The notes under the pieces: generated by a model | The model's database searches: none | Told to the model about the DNA's origin: nothing | The model's input: the letters and a program-made list of their open reading frames with translations, nothing else | NCBI GenBank assembly: GCA_027924585.1 | Contig: BSBM01000361.1 | Span: forward strand, 69,934,501 to 69,998,500 | Length of the DNA stretch: 64,000 nucleotides | Direction of reading: 5' to 3' | DNA from: Larix kaempferi | Lineage: Eukaryota; Streptophyta; Pinopsida; Pinales; Pinaceae | Shown here: piece after piece, positions 10,007 to 21,144 of the stretch | How the letters are laid out: every line of letters starts with the position of its first letter | How positions within the stretch are numbered: position 1 is the first letter of the stretch | Position numbers and translations under genes: made by a program

Positions 10007-11100
10007 CTAGGCGTAGTACTTCTTCAGGTAGAGCCCATTTCTAGGCTCGTCCAACTTATTACCTTCGTAATCTACCAGTTCGTAGGCACCTTTCTTCAAT
10101 AATTTAGAAATTATATAAGGTCCGAGCCACCTGGATTTGAATTTACCGGGCCCTAAAGGTTCTTTGTCTTGATCCCAAAGTAGGACCAAATCTCCTTCAA
10201 TGAAAACTCTAGGTTTAACGGATTTGTCGTACTGTCCTTTGACTCATTTTTTGTGAACCTTGTTTGTTGTAAGCGCATCCCAGCGCTGTTCATCTAGATG
10301 TTCTAAGCATAACAAACGTTCTTCGAGTATTGAAGTATCGGGTAGTAACTGAACTGCTAGTTTTAGCGAAGGAATCTCGCATTCAATCGGCACAACTGCT
10401 TCTATCCCATGCACAAGTTGGAAGGGAGAGAAACCAGTAGCAGTCTTAACGTTGGCTCGGTAAGCCCAAAGAGCTGGGTATAGCATGATGTGCCAGTTAT
10501 TCCGACTGGCATTGACAGTTCGTTGTAATATAACCTTTAAAGTTTTGTTCACTGCTTCAACTTGTCCATTCGCCTGAGGATAGTATGAAGACGAATGTTC
10601 TTGTCGAAAACCAAGCATTGTATATAACTCAGTCATCATGCTATTTTGGAAATGACTACCATGATCAGTCACTATCTCTTTAGGTATGCCAAACCGTGCT
10701 ATGATCTGATTAAATACGAAATAAGTGGCAGTTTCTCCATCTGCCTTAACAGTAGGCATTGCCTCTGCCCACTTAGTAAAATAGTCAACGGCAACGATGA
10801 TGTAATGATGTCCTCCAGCTGAAACTGGATTGCATGTCATGAAATCAACCCCCCATTTTGTGAAGGGACCTGCTGTAATTACAGGATGAAGAGGAGCTGG
10901 GTGTGCCCTCATTTTCTTAGTGAAAAACTGATACGGTCGACAGTGTTTCACTGCTTCCACACAATCTTTAAAGATCGTGGGCCAAAAATATCCGGCACAC
11001 AGTATCTTCTGAGCTGTTGCCAACCCGGAAAGATGTCCCCCACAAGCTCCACTGTGGGCATCATTTAATACTGCTTCAGCTTCTTCCCGAGTTAAGCAAC
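10007..11100 (-). pseudogene. Integrase of the Tat element
   Basis: Zinc-binding His residues (DAHSGACGGHLSG, about 11030-11070) are followed by VKHCRPYQFF, where the second Cys of the CxxC pair reads Tyr. The catalytic core shows WGVDFMTC, IVTDHGSHF and GQVEAVNK, so the D, D, E triad is present. The core frame (10244-11023) stops at TGA 10244. The C-terminal domain continues in 10007-10243 with FKSRWLGPYII and ends LYLKKYYA. The stop between core and C-terminus and the altered zinc finger suggest inactivity. Confidence 0.88.
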
Positions 11101-11182
11101 GTCATAAAATGGAATCTACCCCATGTCGATATAAGGTATCTGAGATAATAAGGTAGTTTTTTGCATGGCTTTTAAGCTTGCG

Positions 11183-12064
11183 TCACTCTTCTCGGGAAAA
11201 AGTGGTAGGACACCTCAAAGTCTGGAGATATATTAAAATATCTCCGTACCATGGGTCAGAGGAGGCGATGAGAAAGATATGTTCGTCAGGGAATGATGTT
11301 TCTTCCTCAACACGTTCTAGGTCACTTGGAAATTCTGAGATTAATTCAGCGAACACTAGTGATTTTTTCGATTTGGCTGATTGGAATACCAAATCAAATT
11401 CCTGTAGAATCACAATCCATTTATTGTATTTCCCACCGATGATTCGTCGGGTGAGAACGTACTGGAAAGGATTGACTTCTGCTATCACTGTAGTAGTTCG
11501 TAAAAGTATATAGTGACGAAGCCTCTGTACCGCATAGACCGCAGCAAGTGCTAACTTCTCAACGTGTGAGTATTTAACCTCAGGGGCTATCAATGCGCGA
11601 GAAAGATAGTAGACAACATGTTCTTGGAACATATCGTCTTCCTGAACCAAAACTATACCAATTGTAGTAAGAGACGCTGCCAGGTATAAAAGAAAATATT
11701 TTGAGTAATCTGGCGGGCTCAACAAGGGTGCTGAAAGGAGTGCCTTTTTTAAAGCTTCAAAGGATGCTTGTGTAGCTTCGTCCCACACAAAGTAGGAATC
11801 TTGTTTGAGTAGCCTCATAAAACCTTTGGTAATTTTGGTGTAGTTTATTATAAATCGCCGTAAGAAATTAGACATGCCTTGCAGACTTTGAAGTTGTCGC
11901 AAGGTGCGAGGAGGGGGCAGATTTACAATCGCCTCAACTTTAAGTGGGTCAACCATTATACCACGATTAGAGACAATGAAACCTAGTAAACGTCCCGATT
12001 CGACACAGAATACACATTTGTTCGGATTCAAACGAATCTTATATTTTCTGCATCTTTCAAACAC
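11183..12064 (-). pseudogene. RT connection and gypsy-type RNase H of the Tat element, catalytic residues decayed
   Basis: One clean frame of about 293 codons: end of the RT thumb (CRKYKIRLNPNKCVFCVESG, LLGFIVSNRGI), then an RNase H domain (LLYLAASLTTIGIVLVQED to the AELISEFP region). At the four catalytic positions I read L for the first Asp (AASLTT), Glu kept (SHVEK), Asn for the second Asp (AEVNP) and Glu for the last Asp (FAELISEF). Loss of function in this domain fits the Tat lineage, where an added archaeal-type RNase H is thought to take over. The frame ends at 11183, before the integrase. Confidence 0.85.
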
Positions 12065-13179
12065 TTGTCTAAGGTGATCCGGATGGTCCCGTCTCTTTTA
12101 AGATCGCGCCGGGAGATCGTCCAAGTAAGGTTCTACAATGTGTTTGATGTCATGAAAAGCAAAATTCATTGCTCGCTGGAAAGTAGCTCCAGCATTCTTC
12201 AAAGCAAATGGCATTTTCCGATAAGCAAAGGTGCCCACGGGAAAATGAAAGTTGTTTTATGCTGATCTTCAGGTTTGATCTCTATTTGATTGTATCCCGA
12301 AAAACCATCCATAAAAGAGAACATCTCATGTCCTGCACACGCATCTATGATTTGATCGATAAATGGTGTGGGATAGTTGTCTTTCGGACAAGATTTATTC
12401 AAATCCCGAAAGTCAGTACAAACTCTAATAGTGCCTTGCTTTTTATCAACCGGAACGGGGTTTGAAACCCATTCCGTCATATCGATCGGATAAATGAAAC
12501 CATCTTTGAGCAACTTTTCAACCTCTGCCTTGATGGCGGCTGCTTTTCTAGGGTTTACGGGACAGAGCTTTTGTCTCATAGGTTTCACGTTAGGGTATGT
12601 CATGATGACATGCTCCACAATGGTTGGGTCAATACCTGGCATCTCCTCATATGACCAGGCAAAAACGTCGCGGAATTCTTTAAACAGTTCTGTATACAGA
12701 GCTATCTCTTCTGGAGAACAGCTTGCACCAATAAAAATATTTTCCATGACCCCGGGTTTGGTGGAAATGTTGATTGGAATTGTTCTTGAAATATTAGCCA
12801 TGTTCCCTTTAGCATAAACAGCTTTTGAAGTAGAAGGAGAAGATGACAAATCAATCAATCCACCGGGTCTCACAGGGAATTCTCCTCTCTCAATTCTGTC
12901 TAGATCTGGAAGTATGTAGGACCTATGATGCATATGTTCCCAAGGTTGGTCCAGGCCCATCATAACTTCTAATATGGCTTCATCAGATGGCAAAACCGTA
13001 TCTAAACAATCGAATGAGTGAGTAGAACCCAGTGACCATGCTAGAGCATAGTCCATATCTGACTCAACAGAGACTGGTGGAGTCAGATATGTTCCATTGC
13101 AGCGTGTTGAGTTTCCATATAGGCCACTTCTGTAATGGAGGGAGGCACAAAAGGATCTGACGTGGTAGGAAGGATCCAA
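12065..13179 (-). pseudogene. Reverse transcriptase of the Tat element
   Basis: The frame from 13179 carries an acidic linker, then RT motifs: IDMTEWVSNPVPVDKK, IRVCTDFRDLNKSCPKD, FSFMDGFSGYNQI (first catalytic Asp) near 12300. The frame is lost at about 12240 (FIFPWAPLLIG instead of a GTFAYRKMPF continuation, which is read in another frame). The catalytic YLDD motif is intact at about 12126-12137. A TAA follows at 12098-12100 (after LPARS), and the frame then continues into connection and RNase H. At least one frameshift and one stop make this copy non-functional. Confidence 0.88.
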
Positions 13180-14199
13180 GGATCAGTTCTTAAACCGACC
13201 GTAAATGTTTCAGTAACGGTACCCACATCAGAACGCATAAAAAGAATAGGGGAGGGGATGTCGAAAGTGCCTATTAACGAACCATACAACCCTGCTCCTA
13301 AACTCTCCTTAACCGGGGCGGTTTGATCAACCAAAGGAATCGTGGTTTCCATAGAAGTCTGGTGTTTTCTTTGAGTGAAAGAAAGTTGATCGACTGTAAC
13401 GATCTTACCTTCAAATGGGAACATGACCACTCGAAAAACTGCCAATGCTATAGCTTGCATGGCATAAGTCCAACTCCTGCCCAATAACATGTTGTAATCG
13501 AGCGGAGCCTCCAGAACTTCTATCTCAATAGCAACTGTCTTACCGGCCAAAGTGACATTAAATGATGGCAAAACTCCATGTGGACGGAAAGTTCTGCCAT
13601 CAAATGCAGTAAGCATTGTGTTGGAAGGGACTAACTCGGGAGAACCTAGAGCTTTCCAACAGGAAATCGACATTACGCAAGTCCACGCTCCCTCATCTAC
13701 TACAACTCGTCTAATGGTCATTGGACCATGAACGACCTCAATTTGGAGGGCAACGTGATATGGAAACCGGTATTTGACATCAGTCATATCAAATCGCGCA
13801 GACATGTTGGAGGACTCCATACTCCCAATAGCTGCTAGAAGTGCATTTCGTTGCAATGGACAACTCTGCAAGACTTCTAGAGTAGACATGGCACAAGGGG
13901 TTTGGGCTAGATCTTCAACCACATTGTAGTTGGAAGCAGCCCGTGTGTTGGGATTGTGCGATGCCCTCTTCAAGACACCTTTCGGAATCTTGGGCATTGG
14001 GTCCACAGGTATGTGGAGTGGAGTGGAGGATTCAGCAATCTCCTTATCCTTTCTCTGCGTTTCCGGGGTATAGTTCTTGGCTCTAGTTTGCAAAAGTGCA
14101 TCTGAGTTAACCATGTTTATGAATGTTTGATCAACCGAAGCGTGGGAAGTGCCCCCAGTTTTGGAGGTGCCAGAAGTTGAGCCTTGCCCTTTAGGAAAT
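13083..14199 (-). CDS. Aspartic protease region of the Tat polyprotein
   Basis: This is in frame with Gag. The protease core is around 13330-13780, with VVDEGAWTCVMS as the active-site stretch (13668-13705) and the downstream flap and core words PLDYNMLLGRSW. The usual D-S/T-G triad reads D-E-G here. As I recall, DEGA is seen in other Tat/Ogre proteases, so it may be lineage-typical rather than a lesion. The frame ends at 13083 with TGA, while the RT frame is already open from 13179 in the -1 frame, giving about 97 nt of overlap. That could be a programmed -1 shift or a one-base indel; Tat polyproteins are often one frame, which favours an indel. Confidence 0.8.
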
Positions 14200-16403
14200 G
14201 GATCTTTCAAGACGGCAGGCTTCTTCTCTCTTAAGAGCTTCTGGGCTTCTTCTAGTAGAGGGCATTGATGAGTAAGGTGATTCTGCTTGCAAAGTTTACA
14301 AGGGAACCTAACCTTCTTTTCTTCTTTATTACCCTCTTCGGCATTGTCTTTTTTGGGATTTTGTTGGTTCCCCTCTCCTTTCTTGCCCTTCTTTTTGTTG
14401 TTGGGCTGCCGAGGGCCCTTTTGATTGTTCTGAACCTGATTAACAGATTCAGAAGTAGAAGGAGAGGTTGTGACGGAAGCAATTTCTGCAGTCGAATGTT
14501 TGACAGTTAAGGCTTGGACCTGTTTGGTCAATGCTTCGAAGGCTGCAGAGTTAACCGAACCCACTATGCCGTCAGCATGTGGTCCAGGTTTGGTTCTACT
14601 CAGATCATTGTTTGATCTCGGTGCGTCAGGTATAATCTCATACAGTAAACCAGATTGTGCGTATACAAGGTCTAACTGTTGAGTCCTTAAGATGGCTTCT
14701 TCTTCATTGGAAACTCCAGATGTCGTTACTTCCTTAGAAATATAAGGAAGGAGGGATTTCAAGTACCACTCAAGCAGGAACTCTGGAGGGATATTGGACT
14801 TTATGAGCCTCTTCCGTCTTCGCCACTCCTGAATGTGGTCAGATAGGTGAGTGGCTTTGTTTTGTCTAAAAGTAGACAAAAGCTCTGTTCCGGCATCATA
14901 CCGAACAGGAAGCTGGAAATGGTTCAAAAAGACGGTTGCTAGATCCCCAAAACTAGAGAAGGTAGCCGCAGGTAACTCAATGTACCATTTGGCTGCGGGA
15001 CCAGTTAAGGTCCTTTGAAACAATCTCAATCTAATGGAATCCTCGTTCAACGAATTTGAAGAACACCTCAAGTGAAAGGTAGTGACATGGTCACCAGGGT
15101 CTTCACCAGCTTTGCCTTCGAATTTTGGAATATCCGAAGGTAATTTGGTGGGAACTGATGGCCACATGGCATTATGACACACAGGATCATTTGTCAGTTT
15201 CGAAAGGTCTGGCAAATTCAAAGTTGCCAGAAAAGGTAGACGAGGCCGGTAAGATGAAGCTTGATAAGGGAAACCACCCATCGTTTGTCCCATGAATTGT
15301 TGGTAGGGGTTGCCCCCAGCCATTTGGTGATAAGGGTTGCCCCCGGCCATGTGCTGATAGGAGTTGCCACCTACCAACTATTGATAGGGGTTACCCCCAG
15401 TTAACTGTTGGTAGGGGTTACCCCCAGGTATTTGTTGGTAGGGGTTGCCCCCTGCCAGCTGTTGTTGTTGTGAGAAAGAATTATTAAAATTTCCCCACCC
15501 ATACGAGAGTGGATTAGTGCTTTGCGGGTTCGTCCACTGTGGTTGGGTGTTAGCCCCGCCATATTGCTGGTTAAAGATATTACCCCCTCCCCCTAAGAAT
15601 AAGGAAAAAGGGATGTTACTTGCAGGCATGTTACCTTGATTCAAGTTAGGTCCTGCAAAGGTGTTGAAACTAGTAGAGGCTGATGTGGACGGTGCAGTCA
15701 TGGTACCCATGACTGGCATGTTTGCAGAGACACTTGGTCCTACCACAGGTGTGAAAACCCAAGTACTAGGGATCTGATATAACGGTTGCGAAATAGAAGG
15801 TGTTGCACAGTTGGCCATACTGCTAGGTCCAACAGTAGACGTAGGAATAGATGCCATTGTTGTAAAACTAGGCATTCCTAATGTACTAGTGTTGAAACTG
15901 AAAGATGGAGTAGGCACAGATGTGGTTTGTGCCTGACTAGATGTAGCAGTAAAAGAAGGGTTAACTGTGCTGGTATTCATACCTAAAGTGGGAGTTTGGG
16001 GACCACCTGGTTCACCTCCTGTGTTAGACATCAGATGATCGGGAAACAAAAGATCTGCACTGAAAAGGGGCTGCTGGAAACCAACAGGTGACAGAAGCGG
16101 AATTCTAGTATTGGTTAAGGGAGGATTGAAAGGAGCGCTATACTCCGCGGAAGTAAGATATTCCACCTCAACAGTACTAAAGTGTTGCTGATCTGTGATA
16201 ACTGGTAGTGGTTCCTCAGGAACCTCAATTTCAAGGTTTTCTGTTACAAGGATTTCTTCAAGCAAATCTAATTCAGAGGTAATTTCTGAAGAAATACCGG
16301 GGTTTACCCGCTGTCGTCTGGCTGGTTGTATAGGTTCTGTTCTAACAGGTGGAAGGTTTTGAATCCTTCTCGATCTACGGAGTTGTTGATTCTCCGTGAT
16401 TAT
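14200..16403 (-). pseudogene. Gag of the Tat element, interrupted by one stop
   Basis: A single minus-strand frame runs from about 16403 into the protease region and is broken only by TAG at 15378-15380. The N-terminal part (to about 15480) is low-complexity, rich in Ser, Thr, Pro and Asn, and begins after an Arg-rich stretch (QLRRSRRIQNLPP). Then come seven or so copies of an 8-residue GGNPYQQ unit that span the stop. The capsid-like retrotransposon Gag domain lies at about 15130-14630 (DIPKFEGKAGEDPGDHV to the SGLLYEI region). A CCHC zinc knuckle, CKLCKQNHLTHQC, is at 14259-14300. The true start codon is not evident. The stop looks recent because the frame is otherwise clean. Confidence 0.88.
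15290..15476 (-). repeat. 24-bp tandem repeat coding GGNPYQQ units in Gag
   Basis: Seven or so in-frame copies of an 8-residue unit (AGGNPYQQ and variants). The in-frame TAG of the gag gene lies inside this repeat. Confidence 0.8.
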
Positions 16404-18388
16404 AAATATAAAACAACAGCCTAGAACCTAGTGGCCACTAAGACTAAGGGGCAAACAACACACCAACTAAAAAATTCCTAAGTATACAAACCAGTCAAAC
16501 AAAGGTTCCTTCCGGAGAAGAGTCTGGGATGATGAGGGCCCATAACAGATCAACGAAGGAAGAAAGACAGTTACCCGGGGTCCACAATACAATGACTAAG
16601 GGTGCAAGCGCTGGAATCACCCAACCGCCCTCCCAAAGACCTGCACGGGGTTTCCTCCCACGTCTGTCTTAGGTACAGCAGATATACCCTCTGCTGTCAC
16701 CTATGTAAGAACCTAGAAGTCTGATACTATGGATACCACAACACCAAAAATTCCTGGGGGAACAGTCACCGGTCGAATCAGAAAGCGTGGGCAGGGTAGC
16801 TAAGCCCGAAACTCGAAAGTGTCCCCAATACCCAATCTGATCCTGGCGTATGCTCGAACAGCAAGTAGGAGGAGTATTCCCACAAACTGATCTCGCAATG
16901 ACCTACTGCATATGCTCCCAGGAAAATTTTGAGTGAGGTGGGTTTACCTATGATAGTCTCACTACGATTGTTGCGCAATGTGTGATCTTGGGTGGTTTAA
17001 GGTGATTTAAACCCAAGACCCTAACCAAAACTAGTTGGTGTAGTGTACCCTAAAAAGAAAAAGTTTCTAGTTCATTTTATTAACAAATTTTAGGGGCTTT
17101 TATTACGCAAAAAGGATAGTGGGTGTGTGAGTGTGGCTATAACAAGAAAACAAAAAATGCAAATATAATTCAACCTTTCCTACAACAAAATTTTTTCATT
17201 TTTTCATCTACTTCTTTTTCAAAACTGAAAATCTAAGCAAACTTTCTTAAAAAAAAATTTGTTTTCTTTTTAAATTATACAAAATATACTAAGCTATTTT
17301 GCAATGACGAAGACAAGTTCTATTTTAACTTAAAGTACCAATTTTTTTTTGCTTTTTCAATAACCGAAAAAGAACTATGCAAAAATGGAAAGCCAAATAA
17401 AACTTTAAATGTAGAGTGTGTAAGTATGGCTAAACGTTCTTAGGCCTATAGCTGTCGAAACCCTAGCTCGAGAAAGACTTGATCTACAGGTTTTTTACTA
17501 AGAAAAAGCCTATAAACTTGGACACCAAGTGGGAGAAAACAAAGGAGAGAAACACTAAAGGACTAACCTAAAGTGTCTAGCCCTAGCAAGACCACAAAGC
17601 CAAGTACAAGTAGACAAGCAAGCTTCCCTACTAACACAAAGAAACTGAGAGGTGAAACTAGCCTACAACTGTTTAAAAAGTACTTGTGACCAGCAGAAGA
17701 CAAGAAGTCCTGGAAGATAGAAAATTGACCTAAAAGAAGACACCCTAGGAGCTCTACCAAAGACAAAACCTTAAACCAAGGATGGGGGTAGTGGAGAGCA
17801 GACAACTTCACCACAAACAACAGACACAGGAGTGTACAGGTTTGTAAACGGGCAACAAGCAGTCAGGGTCTGAAAAAAGTGAAAGTGTTCGTCACCAAAC
17901 ACCACCAAGTCTTCTAAAAAGTCAATAAAAAGTCCCAAAAATTCCAAAGGTCAACAAGTGGTTTAAAAGATGGAAAAAACTTCAAGAGAAGGTTCTATGG
18001 CTTAAGTAACAGTTAAAACCTCATGCAACAGTCCAAAGGATCCCACAACAAAATCAGCAAATCACCACAGGGCTAAAACACAAGCAAACCAAAAAATTGA
18101 CTGCTTCAGGAAATGTACTCTACTGTGTAGTAGAGCAACTCACGCCCAAACAGAAACGGGCGCTACTGTATATACAGGACAGTAGCGTATGGGTGCTACT
18201 GTACATATACCAGAGTAGCGCTCATATTTCAAAGGCTTGAAAACTGACTTTGGAAGGTATAGAAAACTGATGAAAGCAGGCAAGAACAATGCAAGGGATA
18301 CCTAAAAAGGTTCTTGACACATCAAAGAAGTTAAAACAAACTAAAGAGACACCCAAAAACAAGGTTTCCTAAAGCCAAAAACTCTATT
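16404..18388 (-). other. 5' leader of the Tat element, no clear gene
   Basis: About 2 kb lies between the priming site and the first gag codons. It contains A/T runs (17160-17400) and a hairpin array (18121-18225). Long non-coding leaders are usual in Tat/Ogre elements. I see no domain in any frame. Confidence 0.7.
18121..18225. repeat. CGCTACT/AGTAGCG hairpin array in the Tat leader
   Basis: GGGCGCTACTGTATATACAGGACAGTAGCG-type units, two full ones plus a CTACTGTGTAGTAG palindrome, located about 170 bp from the priming site. It ends with the same AGTAGCGCTCAT as the LTR array. Confidence 0.75.
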
Positions 18389-18405
18389 CCCCAGCGGAGT
18401 CGCCA
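18389..18405 (-). promoter_or_regulatory. Primer binding site of the Tat element
   Basis: The minus strand reads TGGCGACTCCGCTGGGG, starting 3 nt inside the 5' LTR. This sequence class is typical of Tat/Ogre elements, where it has been assigned to tRNA-Arg; that assignment is from memory of the family. Confidence 0.8.
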
Positions 18406-18408
18406 GTC

Positions 18409-19447
18409 TGTTGGCGGATATTTATACCCTATAGCCAGGAAGCTAAACTATCAACTTGGTTGGGGTGACAGGTAAGTGTATTAATGTTGTTACAGAAGCA
18501 TTTACAAAAAGAAAAAAGCTGTAGATGTAGGGAACATACCTTTAAACGAAGTCTGATCCTTGCCTTGACTTAGTCCTGTGTTCCACTTCCAAATCTACCT
18601 TTTCTTCAGCAAACCTGCAACAACAATACCTTTCTCAAAACATTTTGGGCAATAAATAAAGCTTGAAAGAAACACAAGTTATGTTTAACATTCAACATTG
18701 ACCAAAATAAATCCAACTTAAGATGCCATTTGATAAAACATTCAAATTGGAACAAGAAAACACTTCAACCTTTATTTGTCAAAAGTAGAATGCAGTACAA
18801 ATATACCTGACAATGAAGCAGGCTCCTGCAACTAGATTCTGGGCTCTGGCTTTCTTCTGGCTTGGATATCTTCTGCAACAACTTCTCCAATGCAAGCTTC
18901 TTCAAAGTTTTTCCATTAATCCATCTCACTAACTCCAATTTCTAACCCTTCTCCTTTAACCTTCTTAATATTTATAGGTTCAAAGAAGCAGTTCAAGTCG
19001 AGATGTAGTTATGGAGGAAGTTGGGGGAGTTAGGAAACTGCCATCAACTAATCCTCCTCGATGAATTAATATATTTTTAATCATCTTTTAAGATATACGC
19101 GACTATTACTCAGTGGAGTAGCGTATAGGGCGCTACCCTATTGTTTAACAACTAGGGCTCATTCAGTTTTAAATGTCGAGCGCTACTTTGCTAAGAAGGA
19201 GTAGCGTATATATTGAGATGGGCGCTACTATTATACACTGGAGTCACGTATGGGCGCTAGTCTCTTTAAGTGGAGTAGCGCTCATACCTCAAAATGATAT
19301 TTTTGTATGTTTTCCAGTATTTTCAGGAAATAGGATGAGTTGTCATATGGTCCAAGGTCAACATGCTCCTCCATCCAAATTGTCCTTTTGTGTGATCAAC
19401 AGCTCAGGGTGATCACGGACGGAGAGGTGCAATTTTGACCTATAACA
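18409..19447 (-). repeat. 5' LTR of the Tat element
   Basis: It is 1039 bp, starts TGTTGGCGG and ends CCTATAACA. It is the promoter-bearing LTR for the minus-strand element. Relative to the other LTR the differences are mostly transitions. One of them changes a hairpin arm in the array (TAGCGC to TAGGGC near 19157). Confidence 0.93.
19098..19285. repeat. CGCTACT/AGTAGCG hairpin array in the right Tat LTR
   Basis: LTR copy of the array at 5046-5233, with two or three base changes in the arms. Confidence 0.75.
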
Positions 19448-19452
19448 AAGAC
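19448..19452. repeat. Target site duplication AAGAC, right of the Tat element
   Basis: Exact partner of 4352-4356. Confidence 0.9.
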
Positions 19453-20300
19453 ACATACTTAGTATCAAACACTTCCTAATAACACCAATATTCCCACTCA
19501 AAGGTAAGAATAAATTGATCAAGAGGTCATGTTTGTTGGCACAAAGTGTTGTTCGTGCCCTTGGATTCCTATTAGATTCATTTAGAATCCAATCCCTAAG
19601 TTTATTCAGCCAACCATGTTGAAGGCCACGTAGTCCTCAAAATATCCTAGTGGCATGCACATCCCCATTCAAAATACAATGATACCATCAGGAGGTCATA
19701 TATGGTAGTTTGATAATCATTCTTATATTTTGCCTCACGATACTACCTTAAGACCTATACATACTACTCAAAACCACCTAATGTTTTCTATATATATGTT
19801 CCCACATAGAGGTAAAGGATATCCCCAACAGGTCATGTGTAGTGGTTCAAGGTGTTGTTCTTGGCCATGGATAGTGAAAATATTCCAATATGTCCTAAGG
19901 TCTGGGTTTATTCTCTCAAACATGTCAAGGTCATTGAGAATGATGTCTAGTTCTTAAAACCTCCTAATAGCATTGGGATATAGCCACTATTACACCAAGG
20001 ATACACTTAATAGGTCCTATGTGGTGTTTTATGGTATCTTCTTGATCTAGGTTTCTTCTATTGATCATGTTTATGGCCCTAAGAATCATACCTAGTGTTA
20101 TTTCCTCTTTATTCTTTCCCTCTCCCTATTCTAAGGCCAATGATTTTTTCAAGAGGTCAATTGTAATAGTTCAACACATTGATCTTGACCCTAGATGTGT
20201 AGAAAATTATTTTAGTGCCTATGGAATAGGTGTCGTTGGGACTTAACCATGTGGAGATCCATTAGGATTATCCCTAGTGATTAAAACAACTGCTCTAGAA
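19453..20300. repeat. Degenerate tandem repeat of about 140-180 bp, right of the Tat insertion
   Basis: Related segments start near 19519, 19690, 19830, 20010 and 20150, each with a form of AGAGGTCATGTGTAGTGGTTCAAGG followed by TTCTTGGCC or similar. They continue the series at 3881-4356, so the Tat element was inserted inside this repeat block. No gene is seen. Confidence 0.4.
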
Positions 20301-21139
20301 CAACCACTTGTAGAGAATCTTTTCTTGATGCCCCATCGACATTTTTTTGGAGTTTCGATAAAACCAAAGAGATAAAATGCGCCTTAAAGAAACAAATTGA
20401 AGTAATCCCCATAGAGTTATAATCTCTTCCTATGTATTTTCCCTCCATAAATCCTATGAAAATATTTATATAAACTCGAGATTTTGAAACTGGTCACTTT
20501 TACCCGTTGACAAAAATCTTCAAAGATCCTTAAATTTCTCATTCAGGGAACTGATGTATCCATTTTTTCAGTAGATAGTCAAAAGAACACCCAACATAGA
20601 ACTAAGACCAGTCCACTATATATGAAGCTTAGAAATCACCTTTGACTAGACTATACAAGAAAATGGGCATTCCACAAAAAGGTGTTTGACAGACTCAAGT
20701 CTTGTTTTACATAAGATACATCATCATGACAACATTGTCATGTAATGACACCATCCTAATCGTTCGCTTCATCATCCTCATTATCGTTGTCACCATAATT
20801 AGAACATCATGAGGTTCATATGAAGATTAGAACATCAGAACATCATTTTATTCAAAGGATGACATATATTATTTTTCTTCATTGTTTGAAGCAAATCGTT
20901 CACTAGAGCATGGTTCTTCCCTCTACTAGTCACGATCATTAGGACGATCCATTGCTACAACATCCTCCCCATGTCGCAAGTGGACTCGTATGTAAATTGT
21001 TTACATGCAATATTGTTTTAATTGAATTACATAAAGAATTAAATATTATTGTATACATGTACATGTGTTTAATTATTAATTGTTGTTTTGTGTCTAGGAA
21101 CCCCTCCAACTAGGCCATTTGGTGAGCGTCCATCCAACG
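20301..21139. other. Interior of the large DNA transposon, no clear gene
   Basis: AT-rich sequence with ATCATCCTCATTATCG-type microsatellite-like text near 20770. A possible intron end (TTGTGTCTAG) lies just before the exon that begins at about 21101. Confidence 0.45.
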
Positions 21140-21144
21140 ACATG
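21101..21144 (+). pseudogene. First half of a split exon in the large DNA transposon
   Basis: After a T-rich stretch and acceptor-like GTCTAG, an open frame reads TPPTRPFGERPSNDM up to the LTR element inserted at 21145. Reading on at 32177, directly after the target duplication, stays open to a donor-like CAG/GTAGGT at about 32249. I recognise no family. Confidence 0.4.
21140..21144. repeat. Target site duplication ACATG, left
   Basis: Exact partner at 32172-32176. Confidence 0.85.

Larger units (their letters stand above)
4357..19447 (-). mobile_element. Tat/Ogre-type Ty3/gypsy retrotransposon, 15.1 kb, with antisense PMD gene
   Basis: It has two 1039-bp LTRs in direct orientation, ends TGTTG...ATAACA and a perfect 5-bp target site duplication AAGAC. 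The minus-strand order is 5' LTR, priming site, long leader, gag, protease, RT, RNase H, integrase, second (archaeal-type) RNase H, an antisense gene, a repeat-rich 3' spacer, polypurine tract, 3' LTR. The second RNase H, the huge size and the repeat-bearing 3' spacer are known hallmarks of the Tat/Ogre lineage. I count 14 substitutions and no length change between the LTRs (about 1.3 percent), so the insertion is recent, yet the coding region already has stops and frameshifts. Confidence 0.92.

Noticed and set aside
10886-14682. Several plus-strand frames of 60-110 codons opposite Tat gag-pol
   Set aside because: They overlap strongly supported minus-strand protease, RT and integrase text and show no domain of their own.
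3881-20300. Blocks of about 170 bp as a centromeric satellite
   Set aside because: Copies are few, highly diverged and variable in spacing (140-180 bp), and they sit inside a transposon, unlike a homogenised centromere array.
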